Positions 1-9,700 of a stretch of DNA of 64,000 nt are shown piece after piece. The stretch is taken from the NCBI RefSeq assembly GCF_000384335.2, contig NZ_KQ031382.1, positions 2,046,001 to 2,110,000 on the forward strand, in the 5' to 3' direction. This DNA comes from Hyphomicrobium sp. 99. GTDB lineage: Bacteria > Pseudomonadota > Alphaproteobacteria > Rhizobiales > Hyphomicrobiaceae. How positions within the stretch are numbered: the stretch's first letter is position 1; every line of letters starts with the position of its first letter. Below the pieces are notes generated by a model. That model was not told the DNA's origin. It ran no database searches and was given only the letters and a program-made list of their open reading frames with translations. A program made the translations under genes and the position numbers.

Positions 1-2
1 TG

Positions 3-2093
3 CCGCCCTCTGCCGGCCCTTCGCTTGCAGGTTTCGGCGCTTCCCCCGTGGAAGTCGCGGGAACGTCGGCACCGCATCTTGCGGCCGCGGGAACATCTCC
101 ATTGCCGACGGCTGGAGTGCCGGCGGCAACGATCGGAACGCCGGGAAGCGTGTCACCATTTGACGCCGCCGCGTTCGACGATCGCGTGTTCGATAGTCTT
201 TTCGGGGCTGTGGTTCCGTCTCCGCCTTCTGGCGGGCCGTTGGGGCCATCCCTTCCGGGCTTTGGCGCATCGCCGACAGAGCTCGGCGGTCAGGCAGCCG
301 CACAGCCGGGACCATCGCCGTCGCCGACACCCGCTGTCGCGTCAGTGCCGGGTATCGGCGCGCCGGTCAGCGGCACTCCGGTTTCCGCGGCTGATGTCTC
401 CGTGATCGACCTCAAAGGCGTAAATGATCTGACGCGCGCGCCAGATCCGCTATTGCCATCGACCGTCGATGCTGGACCGTCGCTTTCCGGTTTCGGAGGC
501 TCGAAGGAAATTCCTGCGCGTCCGGAGCAATCGCGTTCTGCGAATTCGCTTCCTGGCGTTTCCCAAGCGGCACCTCCTCAGCCGCCGCCGGCGACACCGC
601 CTCCGCAGGTTTTATCCAACCATACCGGCATCGAAACACCCCATTCCGGCGGCACCGTTTCGAACTACGACTGGATTGGCATTCCCTTCGAAGCCGAGCT
701 CAAATCGTTGCTGGCTCCGCTTGCGGCCGAACCCCTCACGGGCGTTCCGCGCGCGGACGCGGGATCGAGTCTCTACTTTTTGGATGGGATTTTCTCGCCA
801 TCGAGTGGCATTAGCGTCCCTGGCGAGGCTGCACCCGTCCGCGTGGGGGAGACGGGTGGCATCGGATTTGATGTCGGTTCCGTTCGTCGCGACTTCCCGA
901 TCCTCAACGAAACGGTCAATGGCCGTCCGTTGATCTGGTTCGATAACGCCGCAACGACGCAAAAGCCGAAGTCGGTCATCGAGCGACTGAAGTATTTCTA
1001 CGAGCACGAGAACTCGAATATCCATCGCGCAGCGCACGAACTTGCCGCGCGAGCGACCGATGCCTATGAGGGCGCGCGCAATAAAGTTGCCCGCTTCCTC
1101 AATGCTGGTTCGGTCGACGAGATTATCTTTACTCGCGGGACGACGGAGTCGATCAACCTCGTTGCGGCAACCTTCGGCAATCAGCACGTTGGCCCCGGCG
1201 ACGAGATCGTCATCACCCATCTCGAGCACCACGCCAACATCGTTCCCTGGCAGCAGCTTTGCCTCGCCAAAGGCGCGAAGCTGCGCGTCGCGCCGGTCGA
1301 CGATAACGGTGCCTTGCTGCTCGACGAGTTCGGCAAGCTCCTGAACAGCCGCACGAAGATCGTCGCATTCACTCAGGTTTCGAATGCGCTCGGAACGATC
1401 ACGCCGGCGAAGACAATTGTCGAGATGGCGCATCGCGTCGGAGCCAAAGTGCTTGTCGATGGCGCTCAGTCCGTCTCGCACATGAAGGTCGATGTGCAGG
1501 ATCTCGACGCCGACTTCTTCGTGTTCTCAGGCCACAAGCTCTTTGCTCCAACGGGCATCGGCGTCGTCTATGGCAAGAAGGATCTGATGGATTCGCTGCC
1601 GCCATATCAGACTGGCGGCAACATGATCCGTGACGTGACCTTTGAGCGGACCGAGTTCCATAAGTCGCCTTCGCGGTTCGAGGCCGGAACCGGTAACATC
1701 GCCGACGCGGTCGGGCTCGGAGCGGCGATCGATTATGTCGAGCGCATTGGTCTCCACAATATCGCGGAGTACGAGCATAAGCTTCTCGTCTACGCGACCG
1801 AGCGTCTGCTTCAGATCCCGGGCTTGAGGATCATCGGAACGGCACCTGAAAAGGCGAGCGTCATCTCGCTGACCATGAAGGGCCTCAAGAGTGAGGAGAT
1901 CGGCGCGCGGTTGAACAAGTACGGGATCGCCGTGCGTTCTGGCCACCACTGCGCCCAGCCGATCCTCAGGCGTTTCGGCCAGGAGACGACCGTCAGACCG
2001 TCGTTTGCCTTCTACAATACGTGCGGCGAGATCGACGTTCTTGTCGCTGCATTGAAAGACATCCAGGCCGAAACCGGTTTGACACGGCTCTAA
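3..2093 (+). CDS. Cysteine desulfurase, family 2A encapsulin cargo type (5' end outside window)
   Basis: PLP enzyme that removes sulfur from cysteine as a protein-bound persulfide. The C-terminal ~400 residues are SufS-like: the PLP lysine lies in SGHK (codon 1536-1538) and the catalytic cysteine in RSGHHCAQP (codon 1950-1952). Before this domain lie at least 280 residues rich in Pro, Gly, Ala and Ser, apparently disordered. That layout is typical of cysteine desulfurases loaded into family 2A (SrpI-type) encapsulin shells. The frame is open from base 3, so the GTG at 48 is not a credible start and the gene begins upstream; the shell gene may lie there too (inference). The motif GPSLxGFGxS occurs three times at 15-44, 243-272 and 474-503, about 76 residues apart. 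A SufE partner is encoded at 52.2-52.6 kb. Confidence 0.85.
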   Translation, partial: PPSAGPSLAGFGASPVEVAGTSAPHLAAAGTSPLPTAGVPAATIGTPGSVSPFDAAAFDDRVFDSLFGAVVPSPPSGGPLGPSLPGFGASPTELGGQAAAQPGPSPSPTPAVASVPGIGAPVSGTPVSAADVSVIDLKGVNDLTRAPDPLLPSTVDAGPSLSGFGGSKEIPARPEQSRSANSLPGVSQAAPPQPPPATPPPQVLSNHTGIETPHSGGTVSNYDWIGIPFEAELKSLLAPLAAEPLTGVPRADAGSSLYFLDGIFSPSSGISVPGEAAPVRVGETGGIGFDVGSVRRDFPILNETVNGRPLIWFDNAATTQKPKSVIERLKYFYEHENSNIHRAAHELAARATDAYEGARNKVARFLNAGSVDEIIFTRGTTESINLVAATFGNQHVGPGDEIVITHLEHHANIVPWQQLCLAKGAKLRVAPVDDNGALLLDEFGKLLNSRTKIVAFTQVSNALGTITPAKTIVEMAHRVGAKVLVDGAQSVSHMKVDVQDLDADFFVFSGHKLFAPTGIGVVYGKKDLMDSLPPYQTGGNMIRDVTFERTEFHKSPSRFEAGTGNIADAVGLGAAIDYVERIGLHNIAEYEHKLLVYATERLLQIPGLRIIGTAPEKASVISLTMKGLKSEEIGARLNKYGIAVRSGHHCAQPILRRFGQETTVRPSFAFYNTCGEIDVLVAALKDIQAETGLTRL

Positions 2094-2196
2094 ACATCGA
2101 AGGGCGCTTCGATAAACTCCGCGCGGGATTGTGATTTCGCGCGGAGGAACCGCAGAGCAGCGGGCACTGTTTATTCATCATTGGATGGAGGAGCAG

Positions 2197-2370
2197 ATGT
2201 CGAAAACGAATTACACTGACCCGACGAACGCCACCGACCCGCCCGGCGGCAAGCATCACGAAACCAATAAGGAAGGCATGAAGCTTCCGACGGAGCGCCC
2301 GTCCGCGAAGGGCGAAAAGGACGCGAAGAAATCGGTCAGCCCCGAGACAGCATCAAAGACTGAGCGGTAA
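2197..2370 (+). CDS. Small hydrophilic protein, 57 aa, unknown function
   Basis: A 57-residue protein rich in Lys, Thr, Pro and Glu, with no hydrophobic segment, so probably cytosolic and disordered. The ATG at 2197 is chosen because a GGAGGAG ribosome-binding site lies just upstream (about 2187-2193) and the charged, low-complexity composition starts there; the open frame extends further upstream without support. It is followed directly by a rho-independent terminator. I do not recognise a family. Small proteins of this composition are common in alphaproteobacteria, but no function can be given from the sequence. Confidence 0.6.
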   Translation: MSKTNYTDPTNATDPPGGKHHETNKEGMKLPTERPSAKGEKDAKKSVSPETASKTER

Positions 2371-2409
2371 GCGGCCACGGCAAAAAACGCTTCGGCCGCC
2401 ATTTTTTTT
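2371..2409 (+). terminator. Rho-independent terminator
   Basis: GCGGCC (2371-2376) pairs with GGCCGC (2394-2399) and is followed by an uninterrupted T-run to 2409. It immediately follows the stop codon of the 57-aa gene. Confidence 0.8.
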
Positions 2410-2419
2410 ATGATCCAGT

Positions 2420-2548
2420 CTACTTTGGCTTCTTCTGAGAGCGCGGGGCGGCGGCCTCCGCGCGCTTTGAGGTGTTCAGCGCCACGGCGTTGCGAATAAG
2501 GTCCTTCAGCGCCTTTTCATCGATCTTCGCACCCTCTTGGTCGTGACG
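2420..2548 (-). pseudogene. 3' remnant of a DUF1801 protein gene
   Basis: Reading the minus strand from 2548 gives about 42 residues ending at TAG (2420-2422), including IDEKALKDLIRNAVALN followed by an Ala/Lys-rich tail. This resembles the C-terminal end of DUF1801 proteins as I remember them. An in-frame stop lies immediately upstream and the rest of the domain is absent, so this is a decayed fragment. It fills most of the 2410-2746 interval; the remainder shows nothing recognisable. Confidence 0.4.
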
Positions 2549-2746
2549 TTACCCATTGGTCCGTCCTTTTACGTCATCATCAGCAAGTTCGAGCACGCCT
2601 CGGAGTGGTGCCACGGCGAGCCACTCATCTGTTGATCAGTTCCATCGTATCCTTGCTCCGTTAGGACGCATCACGCCATATTGCTCCGCTGTTGCAGAAA
2701 GACGGACAGATACTGCTATACTTTTTTGACAAGCGGAGACCGGCTT

Positions 2747-4423
2747 ATGTGGTTGTCACGCCTCATTCGAAATGCAGTCGGTCATCGCAAAACTATCAAT
2801 ACCTCCAACGATCTCTCGTTCGAGTCGGAGCGTCTGCCGGAGCTTCGCGGCAAACCGATTAAATTCGGACCGATCAGGGTGCTATCCTTTGTACCACCCA
2901 TTTTCCTTTCGGGCATCCCCTATGATGAGTTTCTTGGAATAGCACGGTCCTTTGGACGGCGTTACGGAGACGTCAAAGCCGGGTTCGTTATCTTTCCGAC
3001 TTGGTCGATAGAAACGCCAAAAAAAGCGAAGGCGATTCGACAGTCATTTCTTGAGCATACCAAGCGCTACCCCCAGCATGCGATCCGGTACATCTGCAAC
3101 ACACCGGGCGAGGCTCAGCTACTTGAGGAGTTTGGTCAGCCAGCGACGTTTCTCAATCACAAGTTTACTGTTTCTGAGCGCGTATTCCGACCGCTTCCTG
3201 GGGCCAATGTCGAGTTCGACGCGATTTACAATGCTCGGTTCGTCTCCGGAAAGCGGCACGAGTTGGCAGCAGAGATAGAGAAAGTAGCCTACATCGCCTA
3301 TTGCGAGCCGCAGGAAAGCCGGCGGCAGGATTTCAAACGCCTGTGGAGCGAAACGAAGGCGCGCTGTCCGGCACATGAATTGCTGAACGAGTTGGCAGGT
3401 GATTTGCCTGTCGGCCTGTCTCATCCCAACGTTAATGCCGCCCTGGCTCGGGCGTCGACCGGCCTTCTCCTTTCCGAGGTGGAAGGCGCCAGCTACGCAG
3501 CGGTGGAATATATGCTTGCAGGTCTTTCCATTGTCAGCACGCCGAGTACCGGAGGACGGGACGCGTATTTCGATCCAGAATACTGCATCGTTTGCGAAGC
3601 AAACCCGCGAACGGTTCGCGATGCAGTCGCAGCGCTCGGGAGCAGGAACATCCCGAAATCGTATATTCGCGACAAAACACTGAAGAAGATTGAGCCGGAG
3701 CGGCAACGGTTCCTGGCCATGGTCGATAGCCTCATTGAGGAGCTTGGCGGCCAGCCGCAATTTTCTGGTGCTTGGCCCTTCGGAGAAATAAGCGGCGTTC
3801 CGTGGGGGTCATTTAAGAAGCACCTCGCCGACTTTGATCAGTCTGCTGGTAAAATGCTTGAAAAGGAATTCGGCCTCAAAGAGGGGGCATGTGCCGATAT
3901 TCAATTATCGCCTATCGAAATCCGTACGATCATCAACGAGATCCAGAGAAAGCCGAACTGTTCGCTGCTTGTGTTCGGATGCGGAAACGATTCATTGCTC
4001 TGGGAGAAGGTCAACGCCGGCGGCACGACTGTCTTCGTTGAGGACAATCCGGAATGGGCAGCCAAGACGCTTGCTAAATTGAACAGCTCGGGCGTCCACG
4101 TCGTAAAATACAATTCGCGCCAAGCGGACTGGCGCGATTGGCTCGACCGTCCGAGCCGATTGCGGATGGATCTGCCCGCCGAGGTCCAGTCCCGTCGCTG
4201 GGATATCATCCTCGTCGACGGTCCTGCCGGTGATACCGGCGAACGGCCGGGGCGTATGAAAAGCATATACGCGGCATCAGGTCTTGTCGCAGGCGGGGGC
4301 CTGGTTTTCGTCCACGATTGCGACCGGCCCGCGGAGGACGCGTTTGCTTCGCGCTATCTCGGCGCTCATCGGCTTGCGGTCGAAGTCAGTGGCAGAGCGC
4401 TCCTGCGAGGGTATGCCTTCTAA
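2747..4423 (+). CDS. Glycosyltransferase fused to GXM/DUF579-like methyltransferase
   Basis: 558 residues from the ATG at 2747 (AGCGGAG about 8 nt upstream; the open frame extends to 2681 but that part looks non-coding). Residues ~30-320 resemble a retaining glycosyltransferase, including EGASYAAVEYMLAGLSIVST and GGRD, which fit the donor-binding E-x7-E region of GT4-like enzymes. Residues ~385-558 resemble the SAM-dependent glucuronoxylan O-methyltransferase (GXM/DUF579) family: LLVFGCGNDSLLW, then DIILVDGPAGD followed by PGRM, then VFVHD. The combination suggests an enzyme that adds and O-methylates a sugar on a surface polysaccharide (inference). No signal peptide or membrane segment is visible, and no polysaccharide cluster surrounds it. 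Confidence 0.7.
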   Translation: MWLSRLIRNAVGHRKTINTSNDLSFESERLPELRGKPIKFGPIRVLSFVPPIFLSGIPYDEFLGIARSFGRRYGDVKAGFVIFPTWSIETPKKAKAIRQSFLEHTKRYPQHAIRYICNTPGEAQLLEEFGQPATFLNHKFTVSERVFRPLPGANVEFDAIYNARFVSGKRHELAAEIEKVAYIAYCEPQESRRQDFKRLWSETKARCPAHELLNELAGDLPVGLSHPNVNAALARASTGLLLSEVEGASYAAVEYMLAGLSIVSTPSTGGRDAYFDPEYCIVCEANPRTVRDAVAALGSRNIPKSYIRDKTLKKIEPERQRFLAMVDSLIEELGGQPQFSGAWPFGEISGVPWGSFKKHLADFDQSAGKMLEKEFGLKEGACADIQLSPIEIRTIINEIQRKPNCSLLVFGCGNDSLLWEKVNAGGTTVFVEDNPEWAAKTLAKLNSSGVHVVKYNSRQADWRDWLDRPSRLRMDLPAEVQSRRWDIILVDGPAGDTGERPGRMKSIYAASGLVAGGGLVFVHDCDRPAEDAFASRYLGAHRLAVEVSGRALLRGYAF

Positions 4424-4565
4424 TCCTGAGCGATCGGACAACAACGCAACTGCCAGAAATCGGCATCCCTTGACGCGCGCGGGCTTTCCATTTCAACGTC
4501 GCTGCTCTGGATGAATTTCGCGATCGAGGCGGCGGAGCAAACTCGTGGCGGAGGAATGACTGTCC

Positions 4566-5063
4566 ATGACGGTCGATGCAAAAAGCGACTTCTTGAGCAA
4601 AGTCGAGCGCGCCTACCAGGGCGAGGTCTACGGCGAGGCGCTCTACAGCGGCATCGCGGAAGTGATGGACGATCCCGCCCGGGCAGAGAAGTGGCGCGTT
4701 TTGACCGAGCTTGAAGTTGTCACGAAGGCCAAAATGCGGGATCTCGTCGCCAAGCTCGGCGGCGACACGCGCGAAAGCGACGTTTATCGTCAAAAGGGCA
4801 TCGACCACGTCCAGAAGTATGCCAGCATGCCGTGGGATGACTTCATGAGGCTCTATAGCCGCGAGCTCAATCCGGTCATTACACGCTACGCGGCTCTGGA
4901 GCAGCGATGCGCCCCCGAAGATGCTGAGACATTGCGGTTCCTGACCGAGCATGAAGTCGTGACCCAGGCATTCTGTGACCTCGAGTTGGCGGGAAAATCG
5001 GACGTGTCGATCAATCCGACACTCGAGCTGATCGCCAAGATGCGCGGAGCTTGGCAAGGGTGA
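4566..5063 (+). CDS. Ferritin-like helical protein, unknown function
   Basis: 165 residues, predicted all-helical. Acidic and His residues recur at helix positions in a ferritin-like rhythm: ERAYQGEVYGEALY, then TELEVVTKAKM, then YSRELNPVITRYAALEQ, then LTEHEVVTQAF. The second and fourth helices share an E-x-E-V-V-T pattern, as if the fold were a duplicated helix pair. A diiron or other metal site is possible, but the ligand set is not a canonical ExxH pair, so enzymatic function is uncertain. It starts at ATG 4566. It stands alone between the glycosyltransferase fusion and the sarcosine oxidase genes, with 143 nt before soxB. Confidence 0.6.
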   Translation: MTVDAKSDFLSKVERAYQGEVYGEALYSGIAEVMDDPARAEKWRVLTELEVVTKAKMRDLVAKLGGDTRESDVYRQKGIDHVQKYASMPWDDFMRLYSRELNPVITRYAALEQRCAPEDAETLRFLTEHEVVTQAFCDLELAGKSDVSINPTLELIAKMRGAWQG

Positions 5064-5206
5064 CGCATCGGCCCTACTGTGTCGTAATTAGCAAAGTTTG
5101 CGTCTTCTGCGGCTGCACGGAAAGCGGGCTGCCCGCCTAACTAACGCATGCATCTCGACAAATGGTTGTTCGTGGCCGCGTCGCACGATGCGAGTGGGGA
5201 GTTTTG

Positions 5207-6460
5207 ATGAGGAAAGACTACTCTTCCTGGTCGCTTTTCACGAAGGGCCTCAGGCACAATGAAGGCTGGGATCCGGCGTGGCGGAGCGCCGAACCGAAGC
5301 CCTCCTATGACGTCGTCATTGTCGGCGCAGGCGGACACGGTCTCGCGACCGCCTATTACCTGGCGAAGGACCATGGCGTTCGCAACATCGCGGTCATCGA
5401 GAAGGGCTATCTCGGCGGCGGCAACACCGCGCGCAACACCACGATCGTCCGTTCCAATTATCTTTGGGACGAAGCAGCTCTTCTCTACGAGCACGCACTG
5501 AAGCTGTGGGAGGGACTGACCGAAGACCTGAATTTCAACGTCATGTTCAGTCAGCGCGGCGTCTTCAATCTCGGACATACGCTGCAGGACATGCGCGATA
5601 TCGAACGCCGCGTGAATGCCAACAATCTGAATGGCATCGATGCGCTCGTGCTCGACGCCGCCGAAGTGAAGAGCCGAATTCCCATCCTCAACACGGCGAA
5701 GACGGCGCGATTCCCGGTGCTCGGCGCAAGCTTTCAACCGCGCGGCGGCATCGCTCGCCATGATGCCGTGGCGTGGGGTTTTGCCCGCGCGGCGAGCAAA
5801 TACGGCGTCGACATCATCGAGAATTGCGAAGTCACAGGAATGGACATCGCAAACGGCCGCATCGTGGGATTGGAGACGACGCGCGGCACGATCAAGTCCG
5901 AGCGCGTTGGCTGCGTTGCCTCCGGTCACTCGTCTGTTCTCGCGAAGATGGCAGGCATTCGCATGCCGATTGAAAGCCATCCGCTTCAAGCCTTCGTCTC
6001 GGAATCGATGAAGCCCGTGCTCGATACGGTCGTCATGTCGAACGCCGTGCATGGCTATGCAAGCCAGTCCGATAAGGGCGAACTCGTCATCGGAGCGGGC
6101 ATCGATCACTATACGAGCTACACGCAGCGCGGCAGCCCGCATATCATCGAGCATACGGCCGCAGCAATCATCGAGCTCTTCCCGATGTTTTCGCGTGTGC
6201 GCATGAACCGCCAATGGGGCGGCATCGTCGACACCACCCCCGATGCGTGCCCGATCATCAGCAAGACAAAGGTAAAGGGGCTCTACTTCAATTGCGGTTG
6301 GGGCACGGGCGGCTTCAAGGCGACGCCGGGCTCCGGAAATGTCTTTGCCTATACGATCGCGAAAGACGAGGCGCATCCGCTCAACCGGGCATTCGATCTC
6401 GCCCGCTTCTCAACAGGACATCTCATCGATGAGCACGGCGCCGCTGGCGTCGCTCACTAA
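5207..6460 (+). CDS. soxB: Sarcosine oxidase, beta subunit
   Basis: Flavoprotein subunit of heterotetrameric sarcosine oxidase, which oxidatively demethylates sarcosine to glycine and passes the C1 unit to tetrahydrofolate. About 417 residues from ATG 5207 (MRKDYSSW), preferred over an upstream ATG at 5162 because this N-terminus matches the family. The dinucleotide-binding motif [18 protein letters not shown] is near residue 36. The motif ARHDAVAWG contains the His that binds FMN covalently in characterised SoxB. It is the first gene of a tightly packed soxB-D-A-G, dgcA-B, etfA-B, gbcA-B run, all plus strand, with only 14 nt to soxD. Confidence 0.93.
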   Translation: MRKDYSSWSLFTKGLRHNEGWDPAWRSAEPKPSYDVVIVGAGGHGLATAYYLAKDHGVRNIAVIEKGYLGGGNTARNTTIVRSNYLWDEAALLYEHALKLWEGLTEDLNFNVMFSQRGVFNLGHTLQDMRDIERRVNANNLNGIDALVLDAAEVKSRIPILNTAKTARFPVLGASFQPRGGIARHDAVAWGFARAASKYGVDIIENCEVTGMDIANGRIVGLETTRGTIKSERVGCVASGHSSVLAKMAGIRMPIESHPLQAFVSESMKPVLDTVVMSNAVHGYASQSDKGELVIGAGIDHYTSYTQRGSPHIIEHTAAAIIELFPMFSRVRMNRQWGGIVDTTPDACPIISKTKVKGLYFNCGWGTGGFKATPGSGNVFAYTIAKDEAHPLNRAFDLARFSTGHLIDEHGAAGVAH

Positions 6461-6474
6461 TTCAGGACCGCACG

Positions 6475-6774
6475 ATGTTTGTGTTGTTTTGCCCGCATTG
6501 CGGGGAAAAACGGGAAGAAGAAGAATTCGGCTACGGCGGCGAGGCGTTCATTCCGCGTCCATCGAAGCCCGAAACGCTAGATGACGACGCATGGGGCGAT
6601 TATCTTTTCATGCGCAAGAATCCCAAAGGCTGGCATTGGGAAATGTGGTCCCACAACACGGGCTGCCGCAAGTTCTTCGTCGTGAAGCGTAACACAGCGA
6701 CAAATGCCATAGCCGGATCATGGACGCTCTCAGACGGCCGCAAGGCCTACGACGCGGAGGGCGGCGCGACGTGA
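6475..6774 (+). CDS. soxD: Sarcosine oxidase, delta subunit
   Basis: 99 residues, the usual size. It begins with the zinc-binding pattern CPHCGEKRE; the later His and Cys in SHNTGCRKFF complete the expected Zn site. The segment FGYGGEAFIPRP is typical of SoxD. This small subunit is structural within the heterotetramer. Its stop overlaps the GTG start of soxA (GTGA at 6771-6774), indicating translational coupling. Confidence 0.92.
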   Translation: MFVLFCPHCGEKREEEEFGYGGEAFIPRPSKPETLDDDAWGDYLFMRKNPKGWHWEMWSHNTGCRKFFVVKRNTATNAIAGSWTLSDGRKAYDAEGGAT

Positions 6775-9700
6775 CCAGTTCTCGGGTCCGCACCCCAGGC
6801 GCGCGGATTGATTTCGACAAACCGCTCGCATTTACGTTCGACGGCCAGACGTACGATGGCTACGCCGGAGATACGCTCGCGTCTGCACTGCTCGCGAACG
6901 GTGTGCGCATGCTCGGGCGAAGCTTCAAGTACGGTCGACCGCGCGGCATTGTCGGTGCCGGGCCCGAAGAGCCGAACGCGCTCATGCAGATCGAGGCGGG
7001 CGCCCATACGATTCCCAATCTCAAGGCGACGCAGGTCGAACTGTACGATGGGCTCATCGCGCGCCGGACGACCGGCTGGCCCACGCTGGAGTTCGATCTG
7101 AAAAGCTTCGGCGGATTGTTTTCGCGCTTCATGCCAGCGGGCTTCTATTACAAAACGTTCCAGGACAAAAAGCTCTGGCCGAAGTTCGAGCACATCATCC
7201 GTCAGGCCGCGGGCTACGGCAGTTCGCCCAAGGAAGCCGACCCGGAAACGTACGATCACAGCCATCGTCACGCGCAGGTTCTCGTCGTCGGAGGAGGCGC
7301 CTGTGGATTGCTCGCGGCTCTTGCTGCAGGGCGTGCCGGACTGAAAGTCGTGTTGCTCGATGAGCAGAATGAATTGGGCGGCTGGCTGCTCTCCTCACCG
7401 CAAAGCGTTATCGGCGGCAAACAAGCGAACGCTTGGCTGAAAGCCGCGATCGGCGAACTGCAAAGCATGCCCAACGTGGAGGTGCTGACGCGAACGAGCG
7501 CCTTTGCGCTGCACGACATGAATCTTGTTTTGGCAGTCGAGCAGCTTCAGGACCATCTGCCGCTCGCAAAACGCGCCGCAAATCAGCCGCGCCAGAGGCT
7601 TCATCGCATCCGCGCGGAAAACGTGGTGCTCGCGACCGGAGCGATCGAGCGCCCGCTGGTGTTCGGCAACAACGACCTTCCGGGCGTCATGACCGCTTCG
7701 GCACTCACGACATATCTCAATCGTTACGGCGTGGCAGCCGGCAAGCGCGTACTTCTGCAGACGACCAACGATCACATTTATCAAGGCGCTTGTGATCTCG
7801 CCCGCGCAGGCTGCGAAGTTGTTCTTGCCGATGCGCGTGCCCGCATAAATCCCGCTTGGGAAAAGCGCGTGCGCGCCGCGGGTGTCGATGTTCGGGCAGG
7901 CTACGGCATCGCCTATGCAAAGGGACGACGCGCAGTCAGCGGCGCGCAGCTCGTGAAGCTCGATGCCGAACGAAATATCGTCATCGGCAACGGCCCGGAT
8001 ATCGATTGCGACGTGCTCGGGAGTTCCGGCGGCTTGTCGCCGACCGTGCATCTTTACTGCCACGACGGCGGCCGCCCGCATTGGAATGAAGCGAAACTGG
8101 CGTTCGTCGTACCCGCAACGGGGCGCGCGAAATCCGGCATCTACTGCGTCGGCGCGGTCACGGGCGAATTCGGCCTGCAACAGGCGCTCGAACAAACGCA
8201 ACAGACGTTGCGCGACCTACTTTCATCGCTCGGCAAGACCGCCACGACCGATGCAGTTGATTTGGGGACCGATGAGCCGACAACCATTCTGGCGCGCCGC
8301 ATCTTCCGTATTCCCGACGGCAAGCGCGAAGGACACGGCAAGAAAGCGTTCGTCGATTTCCAGAATGACGTTTCGGCAGCCGACATTCATCTGGCCGTGC
8401 GCGAGAACTATCGCTCGATCGAGCACATCAAGCGCTACACGGCGTTGGGTTTCGGAACCGATCAGGGCAAGCTGTCGAACGTCAACGGGTTTGCCATTGC
8501 AGCCGATGCACGCGGCGTAAGCATCCCTGAAGTCGGAACGACGACGTATCGCCCCGCCTATTCGCCGGTCACGTTCGGCACGCTCGCCGGCGCCCACGTA
8601 GACGATACTTTCGAGCCGCGGCGCTATTCGGCCATGCACGCAGCCCATGTTGCGCGCGGCGCGGAATTCGAGCCGGTCGGGCAATGGTTGCGTCCCTGGT
8701 ATTTTCCGAAGTCGGGTGAAGACCTGCACGCGGCCGTGCGGCGCGAATGTTTGGCGGCACGCCGCGGCGTAGGCATCATGGATGCTTCAACGCTCGGCAA
8801 GATCGATCTTCGCGGCAAAGACGTTCGAGAATTCCTCAATCGCGTCTACGCCAACGCGTGGACACAGCTAGCCCCCGGCAAATGCCGCTACGGCTTGATG
8901 CTGGATGAGAACGGCATGGTCATGGACGACGGCGTAACCGCGTGCATCGCCGATGATCACTTCCTCATGACGACGACGACGGGCGGCGCCGCGCGCGTCC
9001 TGACCTGGCTCGAGAAGTGGCATCAGACCGAATGGCCGGATCTCGACGTCTACATGACGTCTGTCACCGACCACTGGGCGACTGCCGCCATCGTCGGGCC
9101 GAAGAGCCGCCAAGTTTTGGCGAAGCTCTGTAGCGATATCGATCTGTCGCCGTCCGCATTCAAGTTCATGGATTGGCGTGAGGGAACAGTCGCTGGCGTT
9201 CCCGCGCGCGTCTTCCGCATCAGCTTTTCGGGCGAGCTCGCCTTCGAGGTCAACGTCGACGCAAACTACGGCCATCACGTGTGGGAAGCGCTGATGGATG
9301 CAGGCCGCGAATTCGACATCACGCCCTACGGCACCGAAACGATGCACGTCCTGCGCGCGGAGAAGGGCTTCATCATCGTCGGTCAGGATACGGACGGCTC
9401 GATGACGCCGCTTGACCTCGATATGGCATGGGCCGTCAGCATGAAGAAGCCGTTCAGCTTCATCGGCAAGCGTTCGTTCGCGCGCAGCGATACCGCCGGG
9501 CCCAATCGAAAGCAGCTCGTCGGGCTACTGACGGACGATCCCGAAACCGTCCTGGCCGAAGGCGCGCAGATCATCGAGAGCGCCGACATCACGCCGCCCG
9601 TTCCGATGCTCGGACACGTGACGTCGAGCTACTACAGCGCCGAACTCGGCCGCTCGATTGCACTCGCCGTTGTCCGCGATGGCATCAATCGGCGGAGCGA

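Noticed and set aside
612..1481. 289-residue minus-strand open frame opposite the cysteine desulfurase
   Set aside because: It lies antisense to conserved catalytic sequence and has no recognisable domain.
5141..6376. 411-residue minus-strand open frame opposite soxB
   Set aside because: It mirrors soxB codons, has Arg/His-rich shadow composition and no ribosome-binding site, while soxB is a recognised family member.
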